From positions 744,001 through 808,000 of the forward strand of contig SAXG01000006.1 in NCBI GenBank assembly GCA_012932865.1: a stretch of DNA of 64,000 bases, written 5' to 3'. The notes under the pieces were generated by a model, which saw only the letters and a list, made by a program, of their open reading frames with translations, did no database searches and was not told the origin of the DNA. The stretch comes from Amylostereum areolatum. Lineage: Eukaryota; Basidiomycota; Agaricomycetes; Russulales; Stereaceae. The translations under genes and the position numbers were made by a program. Shown in pieces: positions 33,517-44,110 of this stretch (position 1 is the stretch's first letter; the number at the start of each line of letters is the position of its first letter).

Positions 33517-34684
33517 TTAGATCCCGCCGAACTGGGCCATGCCCTTGATGACCCCCGCGCCCAGCCGCATGATCTCTGTACCAGAAGGCACGTGGAGACG
33601 TGATTTGGGAGAGGTGGGCGGGGATGAGTACTCTGGAGAAGGGGTGCGTGGAAAGGGGGAAGGGGGCAAGGTCTCGAGACTCTTCCGGGCGAGAGAAGGC
33701 GTGCGTGCCTGCGTGGGCGAGGTAGGATAAAGCGGCGCGGGTGCGGACAGCGTGGAAGGAGAGGTTTGGTGTACAAGGTCATCGGTGGAGGGGTTTGTGC
33801 TGGGTATGGGCGAGAGCTTGGGGCCTCGGCGAGATATTGTCGGAGACAAAAACTTGTCCTCCGGTTCGTAGATGGCCCACGAGCCTTCCAGGTCAAGGAC
33901 GGCCTCTGCAGAGTGTTCTTGCAAGCCCTCCTTGTCGTCCGCGACCGGCTCAGACGAACCCTTCACCTCGCCGACCTCGTCCACGACGACGGCAGAGAAC
34001 GAGGGCAGTCTTTCCTGCAAACTAGCGTGCGATCTGAGACCGGGGCGGGGCGAACCGGGGTTGTCGACGCTGGCGCTGCGAAGACGGCGTGCGCCGCGGG
34101 AGAACTTCTCGGCCCAAAGTTCGCCTTGCATGATGCAGGCTTCGGTGACGGTGAAACAGTCGGTGCAGCATGGGCGGAGGGGAACGGTGGGAAGATCAGA
34201 TCCGACACAGGCGTGGGCATGAGGGCTGTGGGGGCTGTGGGGCTCGGTGGGGAGGGGGAGGGAGGGCCGACGCTTGGGGGCGCGGGGAGAAGAAGGGTCT
34301 CGGTGTACGAGGCAAGGAGAGAGCGGCCTGTGTGAGTCGGGGGAATGGGGGGAAGGGGATTTTTTGGAGAGTCTGTGCGATCACCGATGAGGTCAAGCGG
34401 AGTATGGGAGAGGTTGATGCGGACCTTGGAAGAGAGCTCATGAAAGAGGAGGAGAGCGCGATCGGGGGTGGTGATCGGTCGACGGGCGGGATGAGTGCAG
34501 GTTCCGGCTCGAGGGAAGGCTCCCTCCGTCGGAAGAGGGGTGGAAGGGAATAGGCCCTGGAGAGAAGACGGGGAAGACGAGAACGAGGCCCGGGTGGGGG
34601 GATGAGGACGCAGGCGTCGTCGAAGCGAACGACGCGGTCGTCGAGGGCGGGGTCTGCGGCGGGCGGGGAGGCGGGGACGGGCAT
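33517..34684 (-). CDS. Uncharacterised basidiomycete protein with a CCxDC cysteine motif
   Basis: Two exons with one intron (34373-34424, unusual donor GTCCGC) give 371 residues. Near the start lies DDRVVRFDDACVLIPPP, then LPRLLSRAYSLPPLFRRR, a pattern I associate with an uncharacterised family in mushroom-forming fungi. Exon 2 starts LSKKSPSPHSPDSH, continues through Pro/Ser-rich sequence, then VPLRPCCTDCFTVTEACIMQ and GELWAEKFSRGARRLRSAS, a compact motif of four cysteines followed by an Arg-rich segment. The second half is disordered and Ser/Pro-rich, with many SP/TP sites, ending in a small amphipathic segment (GTEIMRLGAGVIKGMAQFGG). There is no signal peptide. The cysteine cluster could bind metal; that is inference. 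Function unknown. Confidence 0.7.
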
Positions 34685-34901
34685 GATGGTGAGCGGGGGG
34701 AACGGTGGGCGGCGAAAAGAAAGGAAGGAGGGGGAGTTCGGGACATGTATAACGGAGGGCGGAACAGACCTGGTCACTGACACGATCACCTGCAGCAGCC
34801 CAGATCCCTGCCACTGCAGCTTCCATGAGCCTCGGACTGCCTAAATGCGGGGGTGGCGGTGCCCTTTCGGTCCCGCTCACCGACCACCACGACAGCGGCA
34901 T

Positions 34902-34935
<34 letters not shown>

Positions 34936-35186
34936 GTCGGTGCGCGGCGAGATCCATGTTGTCGCAGAACATCGGCAAAGTACAGTGGTGGTCAGAGGCA
35001 GACTGTGAAATTCGACCCCCACGATTGACACAGGGCCACGGCCACGGACAACCCAACCTCCGTCGGGTCCGACCCGTCGATCACGTTCAATCGTCCGGCC
35101 ACGGCTTTCTCTTTGCCGGCCTGGCCTATTTACCCCGCATTCTCCCTCCTCTTCTGGATCTCTACTCCCCCCCCTCTCCACCAGTA
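34685..35186. promoter_or_regulatory. Divergent promoter region with GTCGCC microsatellite
   Basis: A 502-bp segment between divergent starts at 34684 (minus) and 35187 (plus). It contains a GTCGCC hexamer repeated about 5.5 times at 34902-34935. A CT-rich tract (35140-35180) directly precedes the dehydrogenase start codon, as is common in fungal promoters. Confidence 0.45.
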
Positions 35187-36526
35187 ATGTCCGACCGTCT
35201 CGCTCAGATCTCTGGCCATCTCAGCAACAACCACAGCCGTGGCCTTCTCGCCGGCGAGGTCGCCATCATCACCGGTCTGTCACTTTGCACCCAGGCTTCC
35301 CAGCAACTGCTCACCATTTTGTCGTGTCACAGGTGCCGCTCAGGTATGCATGAACCATGACATGGTTGCCCTCCTTGGTAGTAACTGTGCGCATTTCGTA
35401 GGGCATCGGCCGGAGTGCCGCTCTCCTTTTCGCCAAAGAGGGTGCCAAGGTCGTCGTTAGCGAGTGCGTCTCTTGCTCGTTCGTACCTCCCAAGTCTGTG
35501 AGCTTACGCCGCATTTTTTGCAGTCTGGACGAGAAGAAGGCACAGCTCGTTGTTGACGAGATCACTGCTGCAGGCGGCGATGCCCTCGCAGTCGGCGGTG
35601 ACGTCGGCGCCGACGACTTCCCTAAGCGCATCCTCGACGCGACCATAAAGCATGTTCTTCCCTTACTCCCCCCTCCCGCACTTCTCTAACCATTTCTGTA
35701 GGAAGTACGGGAAGCTGAACCATATCGTCAACAATGGTATGCGCCAACTTCCTCGCTCCGTGAACGCATAGCTCATGACCCCGTATAGCCGGCTTCACAT
35801 ATGACCGTATGCTTCACACGATGCCCGACGACGCATGGGACGTCATCATGAAGGTGCACGTCCGCGCCCCGTTCCGCCTCATCCGCGCCGCCGCACCCTA
35901 CCTGCGTGTCAAGGTAAATCAATCCTCCCGCTCAAATGTATGCTTGGCCAACCCCCTCTCAGGACACAGCCAGCCGCGAAAACCGAAGCATCGTCAACGT
36001 CTCCTCCGTCTCCGGCCTGCATGGAAATGTCGGCCAGGCCAACTACGCCGCGGCCAAATCCGCCGTGACCGGCTTCACCAAGACGGTCGCGAAAGAATGG
36101 GGCGTGTTCGGCGTGCGCGCCAACACCGTCGCGTTCGGTTACATCCTCACGCGGTGCGTCCCCTCCCCCTTTTTTCCTTGTGGCGAAACATGACACTGAC
36201 CACGCGCTGGCGCACGTCAGGTTGACCGCAGCGAAGGAGGAAGGCGCGACGATTGAGATTGACGGGAAGAAGGTCGCGCTCGGTATTCCCGGACGCAAAC
36301 CCCCCACCGCGGAGGAGGCCGCCAACAACGCGAAGGCGTACCCCGACATCCCGCTCGCGCGTCCCGGCACAGCCGATGAGGCCGCCGCTGGTATCCTCTT
36401 GTGCGTTCTTTCGCTCTGCTCGGTGGCATTGGGTAGATGTGCTCATTTCGTTCTCGACGCAGCCTCGCCTCTCCGCTTGCATCGTATGTATCAGGACACA
36501 CGTTGGAGGTCACCGGTGGGAGGTGA
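35187..36526 (+). CDS. Short-chain dehydrogenase/reductase (FabG-like 3-oxoacyl-ACP reductase type)
   Basis: Exon 1 is 35187-35274. An 11-nt microexon at 35333-35343 (GTGCCGCTCAG) supplies GAAQ of the cofactor motif TGAAQGIG, and the third exon starts with GIGRSAALLFAKEGAKVVV. Further exons give the Asp for cofactor choice (VSDLDEKKAQ), the NNAG motif after KYGKLNHIV, the catalytic Ser in VNVSSVSG and the YxxxK pair in QANYAAAKSAVTGFTK, then RANTVAFGYILTRLTAAKE and C-terminal SYVSGHTLEVTGG. The product is about 300 residues, longer than FabG because of an insert near ALGIPGRKPPTAEEAANNAK. It likely reduces a 3-oxoacyl or similar carbonyl with NAD(P)H; the substrate is unknown. Seven or eight short introns; no lesion is seen. 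Confidence 0.88.
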
Positions 36527-36770
36527 GATGTATGTGTATCCTATACTATGGGACGTATCGTTGTTGTAGGGTCCGTAGGCAGCCTTTTGCAGATCTATTG
36601 TTCGGATAGGAATCCTGTCTTGTGTACTCGTCCTCGTGGTCACTCAAGTAAGCGATGGTGTGCTTGGCACGACGACAACACATGTCTCGAGAGAATGTGG
36701 TGCATTTACAGTTCCATTGAACGTCGAACGCCCGCGCGACAGCGACGTACACGTACGTATTGGCCTTGGC

Positions 36771-37939
36771 CTACAAGTACCCGCCGCTCTTCCCCGCCCC
36801 AAACCGATCCGATAAACCTCGCGATTCTTGTATAAGTTTCCGCCTGTCCTTGTCGTCCATGAGCTTCCCGCCCATCGACATGTCCCTCGAGTGATCCCAG
36901 ATGCCCGCCGGCTCGTCCTTGTCCTTCTTCTCCTTCGCCTCGCGATCGGCGTGCGCTTTGAGGAGCGACGGGCCGCGGTGCGAACGCTGAAACCCAAACG
37001 CATAGACCCAGTCAATGACGGCCCTAACAAGTGAACCAGCGGGGGCACGCACGGTGTGTTCTTCAACCTGCCTCTGCAGCGCCGCGTCCCGCTTCCGCCT
37101 CTTCCGCGCCTCTTCGGGGCTTTCCCCATCGTCGTCCTCGGCGTTCTCCTTCCGCCGCCGCTTACCCATGACCTCGTCCGCGAGACGCTGTTGCCGCTCG
37201 GCGGGAGTCTCGGTCCAGAGCGTATTGTCGACCTTGCCCGAAGGCGCAGCTGAGCGCGAGAATTGGCGGGCTTTGGTCAGCTTGGTCGGGTCCAGTTCTG
37301 CAGTGGGACATGAGTAGAAAGATCGAAGAGCGGAGGAAGGAGACGGACTGCTGAGGAGGTCGGAAGAGGTGGGCGGGGCGAGCATCCATTCATCGCGTTG
37401 GAGCGCCTTGGGTTTGGCGGCTTCCTGGGAACGACGTCCGTTGCGACACGGGTGGTCAAAGATAGAATGAGCAAGGCTTGCGAAGATGCGCTGAGATGGG
37501 AGGGTATCGGTGTAAGAAAGAAGCACACACCTCGACAGCTTTTCGACGTTTCTCCTCTCTTTCTATGAATTCGCGCACGGCGTCTTGCTCCTGGTGTTTA
37601 TAGCCCGAGGAGAGCGGCGCGGGTCCGACGTCGTCATCTGAATCATCATCATAGTCTGTCCTTTGGGGACCGAGAGATGGACCGATTACGGGGCGCGAGG
37701 GTCCTGCGACGGGACGTGCTAAGGGATTTGAACGAGAGGACGCGAGATCTGGAGGGAGAGCAGGAGCATAATCGTCTTCGTCTTCGTCTTCGTCATCAGT
37801 CTTCCTCTTGGACTGGTTGAGCGAGGAGGTGCGCAGGAATCTGTGGGCCGACTGAGGGACCGATTGAGGGAGGAGGGGGTGGTGGTGTGGTTGACTGAGG
37901 GAGGAGATGCGCGGGCACTTGGGGACCAATAGGCGCCAT
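36771..37939 (-). CDS. GPALPP motif-containing protein (DUF3752 family), with one apparent one-base insertion
   Basis: Introns at 37425-37530, 37298-37348 (donor GTCCGT) and 36987-37052 leave 946 nt, one base too many for an open frame. The start MAPIGPQVPAHLL at 37939 is followed by GPQIPAHLL, repeats of the family's GP-x-(L/I)P motif. An acidic run (DEDEDEDDYAPALPPDL) then appears in the next frame; skipping one T near 37799 joins them. Downstream are IGPSLGPQ, the Arg/Lys-rich EFIEREEKRRKAVE, the DUF3752 core (DEWMLAPPTSSDLL, FSRSAAPSGKVDNTLWTETP, AERQQRLADEVMG) and the end DRFGAGKSGGYL. About 314 residues after correction. In other eukaryotes these proteins are nuclear and poorly characterised; a splicing link is only suspected. 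The break is either an error or a recent mutation. Confidence 0.8.
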
Positions 37940-38348
37940 CTGGATGCAAGATACGGCAATATTGGTATGTTCGATCAGGAAGGGTGAGATGCAGCCAGTC
38001 AGAACAAGTCGGGGTCGTTGGACGTCGGAGAGCGGACTGAACGGAAGTCGTGAGCTTGGACGTCACGCCGGACGGGCCGGCCCGCGACAATGTCCTTCCA
38101 CAGGCGCCGACCACAATCAATCACAGCATCCTTCATGCCACACCAAGTTGAACAACGCCCTACGGACCCTTTTCACGACGGGGCTAGTAAGTAACAACCA
38201 CTCACTTACGCGCCAGGTCATACGGTAGGTTGCCGTGTTGGCCCATTAGGTTTATCCCTTACGATGACTTCACTTGACTCGAATTCAAAGGTCAGGGAAT
38301 ATAAACGTACCAATCATCCCTATCAAACGGCATCAACAGTAACACACG
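37940..38348. promoter_or_regulatory. Divergent promoter region
   Basis: A 409-bp segment between divergent starts at 37939 (minus) and 38349 (plus). I see no clear TATA or palindromic motif. Confidence 0.4.
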
Positions 38349-40386
38349 ATGACCTACGCTATATCTGCTTCTTCTTCCCCTTGCGATGAAGCTTTGCGTG
38401 CCCTCGCGCCCTCCCAAATCGCTTTCCTGAAACAACTCCCAAAAGCCGAACTGCACGCTCACCTCAACGGCTCGATACCGCTTCCTGTCCTCCAGACGCT
38501 CGCCCGCGAGCATGCCGAAGCAGCTTCCGTCACCAACCCCACCATTTCCGCCGGTCTCGAACGCCTCCAATCGGGCGTGACCTTGGACGCCATAGGCGAC
38601 TTCTTCGGCTTGTTCCCCGCCATCTACGCCATCACCTCCACCCCCTCCACGCTCCGACGCGCCGCCCGCGCCGTGCTCGCCCATTTCCTCGACGGCGACG
38701 TGCCCCAGGCAGCCTACATCCGAACTACGAACCACACCGCGGAAGAATGAGCACATGTCCCGGCGCGCTTACCTCGAAGCCGTCCTGGCCGAGGTGGACG
38801 CGTACCCCGCCAGCAAGGCCGCGTTGATCGTAAGCTTGGACCGGAGGATGGACGCCAGCACCGCGCGCGAGGTGCTCGGACTCGCTGTGGCGCTCAAACA
38901 AGAAGGCAGACGCGTCGTCGGTGTCGATCTTTGCGGGGATCCTTTGGTGAGCGACCGCGCGCGCCGTATCACCTCCCTATTCTTTCTACCCTTGCGCTTT
39001 TGCGCGGTGTTAGTGGCGTCGTCGACTTGGGCGCGTGCTGATGTCTGTTTTCCCTGCTAGGCGGGCGATATGGGCGGGTTCGTAACGTACTTCCGACAGG
39101 CGAGGGACGCGGGGCTGGGCGTGACGCTCCATATCGCAGAGGTACGCACTACTTACTACTTGCATTCGTCTGCGCACTCGATGTGCTCCTTTCCCCGCCG
39201 AGGACGCGACCGGCGCGCATCTGATGTGTGCTTCACACGGCATAGGGCCACTGCATCGCCATATGTTCCAATACATCCGTTCTCCGTCGCGCCTCCTTCT
39301 CGTGCCTCAAAACGCGCGTCGCTCATTCGGCCCGTAAACGCAGACAGAACAGAACCCCGCGACGGACACCATGCACCTGCTCGCGTGCGAACCGCACCGT
39401 CTCGGGCACGCCACCTTCCTCAACGCGGAGGCGAAGGAAATCGTGCTCGAGCGCAGGACCTGCATTGAGATCTGTCTCACGTCCAACCTCTTGTACGTTA
39501 CAACGTCCGCTTCCACTCTCCCTGAGTCCCTCTTTCCACTTCGGAGCTCCGGTACCATTCCTCTTTGGCGTCGAGCGTCCGGGCGCACAGGTCGGGGATG
39601 GGATGCTTGAACGAACCTCTCTCATGTGGTTCTGCGTACCTTTTTGAATCGGTTCGAACCTTGGGGGTGGGCACAGTCCACAGGGTAGCTGGCATAGTTT
39701 GCACTCCGCGCGCGCTGCGGCGCCATTTCTCATCAGAGTGGTTTCGTGTCTTGCTGCTTGCGTGCGCAAGGGGAAGGCCTCGTCCGCTCGTCCGGGCCAT
39801 CTTCCCTTTTTTTTGCGTTTCGTCGCGCCGGCATTGGCTAAAGTCGTGTTCACAGGTGCAAGACCGTCAAGACGCTCGACGCGCATCACATCCGCTACTA
39901 TCTACAGAACAACCATCCCATCGCCGTATGTGTGCGTATCCGTCCGCTTGTGTCTTCCGCTTTTCAAGTCGATCGCTGACCTTGGCGTTCACATACGGTC
40001 CCTCTATCGTGCTTCGTTTCCCTCCGGCCCAACTCTTCCGCACTGTACTATCGCTTGCTTCCCATTCCCTCTTCCCTTCCATGCATGCACCCGCTTTCCG
40101 CTCCTGCTCCCATTCTCTTACCCACCCGTCATCCGTGTCCTGTATCCTCTGCGCCTGCACGCCCGCATGCCATGCCGTCCGCCTGGGAATTTCCCCACCC
40201 GCACCCACGCCAACGCCATGTATACTAACACAGACGGACGACATTCTCCCGTTCCGAAATTCGCTCCTGGGGGAGTACGCTCTTCTGCTGGCGCCCAAAC
40301 CGCTGGGCCTCGGGTTGTCCGAGGGGGAGGTCGCGACGATCGCGCGAATGGGAATGGAGTGCAGATTCGGGGACTCGAAGGTGTAG
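38349..40386 (+). CDS. Adenosine deaminase-like protein (ADAL / N6-methyl-AMP deaminase type), with one apparent insertion
   Basis: Introns at 38947-39060, 39142-39343, 39493-39855 and 39932-40233 leave 1,057 nt; dropping one C at 38720-38721 restores 351 residues. Motifs in order: PKAELHAHLNGSIP (two zinc-ligand His), AAY-IELRTTPRKNEHMS across the shift, VVGVDLCGDP, VTLHIAE (third zinc His), CEPHRLGHATFL (catalytic His region), and PIAVCTDDILPFRNSLLGEY (zinc and catalytic Asp pair). The HAHLNGS wording and CTDD fit the ADAL subgroup, which in plants and animals deaminates N6-methyl-AMP; true adenosine deaminase activity is also possible. Introns of 114-363 nt are far longer than elsewhere in the window. 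It is divergent from the GPALPP gene, which carries the same type of lesion. Confidence 0.85.
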
Positions 40387-41630
40387 GAGAGCACCACTCA
40401 ACTTTCGCACTTATTGGATTTATCCGTCAGAGAGGGGGAGTACCAAAAATTAACCGTTGCTTGGGTGTATACGTATAGTAGCTAGGATCGGAAGCGTTTC
40501 ACTCTCCTGATGCATGATAATGTTAGTGTGCATCTTCTCGGGCTGAGACCGCTGAAACCTTCGCTTGATTTGAACGTATATATGGGACTCCACTGTTTTG
40601 ACTGACTCGAGTCCGTCACGGTACTTATGTGACTAGCCACCGAATGCGATCGGTCGACTTCGGAGGACCCTCTACATACTTATCTATTTTCTACGTGGAA
40701 ACCCGATTCTTGCACCATATGCGAAGCAAATCAATCATGGACACTGCTCAGTTAGTACTGCTCTGGTGAGTAGACGAATGAATATCGGAAGATCGATATC
40801 ATGTTGGATGTATGGAGAAGCGGCTGAGCGCTGAAGTTAAGCGCCAGGCCCACAGACTTCGAGTTTGAGGAACATTCATATCACGTGATATAGACTCCCA
40901 GAGGCCCCTCAGCCTGTCTTACTCTTAGCCTACAGCCGTCTACTTACCCAAGAGTCAGATACGCTCAACGCTTAGCACCTCCCGTTCTTCCCGTGGAAAG
41001 GCACAATATCAATGTATAGCTCACTGACGAAGTTTTAGATACTGATGCTAGGAGAGGATCGGGTTAGGAGGCAACTCTGCACGGTCGGTGATCGGACTCT
41101 AGTCGGACTCCGTTATGGTGTCAGCCAAATCTGAGTACATACACAGACCCGACGCTGGTACATGCCACTCGCGGGAATTGGCGTGGCTCTCGAGGATATG
41201 TCGACTCGGAAGGTTTAGGATATCATTCCAAGGTTGTCGACTTGGCCGAGCTCTTTGGTACGCCTGTGTCCGATCCGTTTTACTTGCGCAATCGTCTCCG
41301 CGCGACTGTCTTCAGACTGACTATCCGACGTTCTAACAGTGCCGCAATGTCCGTTCGAGGATTCTCGGGTGTCTTTTCGGGATTGTTGTGTGCTTGAGAT
41401 TTGCACGCGCATCCCGCCCGTGACTGGAGGGCTGCAGCTTTAGACTTGCCGTCTCTCCCCGTGTCCCCGCAAGTTCAGGTTGCTCTTCGACAATGGCTCG
41501 AGGTATATAATGGGCGGCTCGAGCGTCCCTGGCATCCATCCGCTCTTCACCAGGCAGCCTCCTCTACTCCTACATAGCCCATTCGAAGCCTCCAAATTTT
41601 CCCTCCCTCGCACTCCCACCAAGCTTTACA
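40387..41630. other. Intergenic with a 14-bp palindrome and a TATA box
   Basis: No gene is seen. A perfect palindrome ATATCACGTGATAT lies at 40878-40891, about 490 bp after the deaminase stop and 740 bp before the next start. TATATAA at 41504-41510 lies 120 bp before the start codon of the following gene and is probably its core promoter. Confidence 0.45.
41504..41510 (+). promoter_or_regulatory. TATA box of the isocitrate lyase-family gene
   Basis: TATATAA in a GC-rich context (GAGGTATATAATGGGCGG), 120 bases upstream of ATG 41631. Confidence 0.5.
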
Positions 41631-43046
41631 ATGGCCCCAGGAATGGACTACACCCGCGCCACCGAGGAGACTGCCTACGAGGCGTCCACGCACATACCCT
41701 TCTCGTTTTTTTCTCGTTCTGCCTCACCTGCTCTATCCGCCGCCGAAACAGCGGTTCCATCATCCTTCAAGGACGGCGCGTACCACAACCCCCGTCTGGA
41801 CCCGAAGAACTACCTCAGCGGAGAGCTGTCGTGGAACCCGGCAACGAGGCTGCGACAGATGCTCGCAAGGCCCGGGATTGTGGTAAGTATGCGACAGTTT
41901 GCAAGTCGTACCGGGGCTGATAATGAATGCGTTAGATTGCGCCTGGCGTCTGCGATGGTATCAGCGCGCGTTGCGCGATCGAGGCTGGCTTCACCTGTTT
42001 GTACCAGAGTGGTGCGGCGACAACGGCTTCGCGCCTCGGCATGCCTGACCTTGCCATCGCCACCATGAACGACTTCGTGGAGGTAAAAATGCTTGCTCAT
42101 TCCTTGAGGATGTATGCTCACATTCCTATCATAGAGCGGCGCCATGGTGTCCAGCCTGGATCCCACTCTGCCTGTCATCGCCGACGCAGACATCGGATTC
42201 GGGGGCCCTGCCAACGTTGCGCGTACTGTCACCCAATATGCCCGCGCCGGTATTGCGGCGTGCCACATCGAGGATCAGGTTCAGACCAAGCGATGCGGAC
42301 ACCTCATGGGCAAACAGGTCGTCTCCCGCGAGGAGTTCGTCACGCGCATCCGTGCGGCTGTTATAGCGCGGGACTCCATTCCTGGCGGATCTGACTTTGT
42401 ACGCACTTTTTCTCGGATGACAGGAGCGATGAGCTAACGAGTCGACAGGTGATTATTGGGCGCACAGATTCCGCACAGGTGCTCGGCATGGAGGAGGCGA
42501 TTACGAGGTTGAAGCTGGCGGCGGATGCTGGTGCGGATGTTTGCTTCATTGAGGGCGTGAAGAGCAAGGAGCTCTTGGAGTCGACGGTCGCGGCTCTTGC
42601 TCCCAAACCCGTATGCATTCCTCTTGCGCTTCAGTCGCATGTCGCTCACCTCGGCCACTGCAGGTCCTTGTCAATGTAATATCCGGCGGCCTTACGCCCT
42701 CGTTCACGAGCTGGGAGGCGGAGGAGATGGGAGCGAAGATCATCAGTGAGCATTCTCCTGCGACTTTACCGAACAAACTCTCACGACGATGTTACCCAGT
42801 CTTCTCTCTCGTATCCTGTGTTGCCGCGCTACACAATATCCGTGCGGCGATGCACTCGCTCAAGAAGACTGGGACAGACTTTACATCGGCGAAGGGTATG
42901 GACCCGAAAGCGTTCTTTGAGGTCATGGGTACGTGTCCTTCTCTATGATCTGTTGCCTGTTCTCTGAGGAAATCATGGTCACAGGATTGGATAGCGTCGT
43001 AGAACTGGATGCCGCCGCGGGTGGGAGTGCATTCGCGGTTGTTTAG
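41631..43046 (+). CDS. Isocitrate lyase / PEP phosphomutase superfamily enzyme
   Basis: Seven short introns join cleanly. After a non-conserved N-terminal ~60 residues (ending DPKNYLSGELSWNPATRLRQ) comes the TIM-barrel core: IVIAPGVCDGISARCAIEAG, CLYQSGAATTASRLGMPDLA, the metal-site block VIADADIGFGGP, ACHIEDQVQTKRCGHLMGKQ (catalytic Cys in the KRCGH loop), IIGRTDSAQVLGMEEAI, ADVCFIEGVKSKELLE and NVISGGLTPSF. The C-terminus reads HSLKKTGTDFTSAKGMDPKA..FEVMGLDSVVELDA. Members cleave or rearrange C-C or C-P bonds (methylisocitrate lyase, oxaloacetate hydrolase, PEP mutase-like). The KRCGH loop points to lyase chemistry, but the exact substrate cannot be read. About 340 residues, shorter than true isocitrate lyase (~550). 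Start 41631; ATG 41643 is an alternative. Confidence 0.9.
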
Positions 43047-44110
43047 GTCGCCAAGGGACAGTTTTGCGATGGACGATGCACACACACTACATAGATACCC
43101 CATGACGCGTGTAACAGCGTGCAACCTACTAAGTAGACATTATAGATTCTATAGATTTTTCTTCTCTTCGTGCAAGAGCACGTCGCGTCCGCTTGCCGTG
43201 ATCGTATCGCCATCGCTCCTCACTCTGTCCTGTCCCGTTTCACTCTCTCACCATCTATATGCTCTCTCAGAGTATCCGAATTCGACTCAAGCCTTCGCCG
43301 TCGTAAGCATGTTCAGGCATCACATTTTGGCCACTTATCCACTTCCAGGACTAAACGCGCGGTTTCCCGCCCTCGGCCCATCCCTTCTCCGTCCCTCATT
43401 GGCGTCTACCTGCAATCAAATTATTGGCGCAGCCTCCAGGGCCCGTGCGAGTGTCCGCGCCGGTATATAAGGCTGCCCCCTTGGGTGCTCGATTTCTTTA
43501 TCTCTTGTGCTCGGGCACGAACTGACGCCAGTGAGGTCTTTACCGAGGCTCAGTCTTTTGCTGATTGCAAATTACACATCCGAACACGTTGTTAGCTTCG
43601 GCTTTCAGCAATTTTTGGAAACCCCTTCCTCTTCGCTTTCGCAGTTTTTTTTGCTTCGCCTCTGGAAGCACCCTGGGAAGGTGCTTGTGTGCGAGCACTG
43701 GAGGGTTTTTGTGCATGACATTATCTGACTGTAGTTTACTTGAAATATAAATTCATTGATCTATTTCATTGTGCAACACTCAGTTATATCATCCGTACTA
43801 GAAATTGCACTATGTGCTAGAAGTGCTAGTGAACTGCACATGTGTGTAGAAAAGTCATTCTACAAAGTGATGTTGAATCATTGAACGTTGAGCATACTGA
43901 AGTGGCTGTTACTTCTTAGTCGTCAGGTGTACTATCAAAGCCCTGATTTCTGCTAGTCCGATTTAGTGCGCACAACACAACCAAGTACCCTTGAAAATTA
44001 CTACTTATATGCTATTGTCCATGGCAAGGCAAAGGAGAAAATGTCAACGATAACTGACGAACGAGACATGCAAGGGAGATGCGACGGTAACGTATACGTG
44101 CCCACAGCGT
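43047..44110. other. Intergenic with an orphan TATA box
   Basis: No coding gene is seen. TATATAA at 43464-43470 sits in a GC-rich context (GCGCCGGTATATAAGGCTGC) like that before the gene at 41631, but only short frames follow (longest 73 codons, 43507-43728). The right half (43730-44000) is AT-rich. A non-coding transcript or lost gene is possible. Confidence 0.4.
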
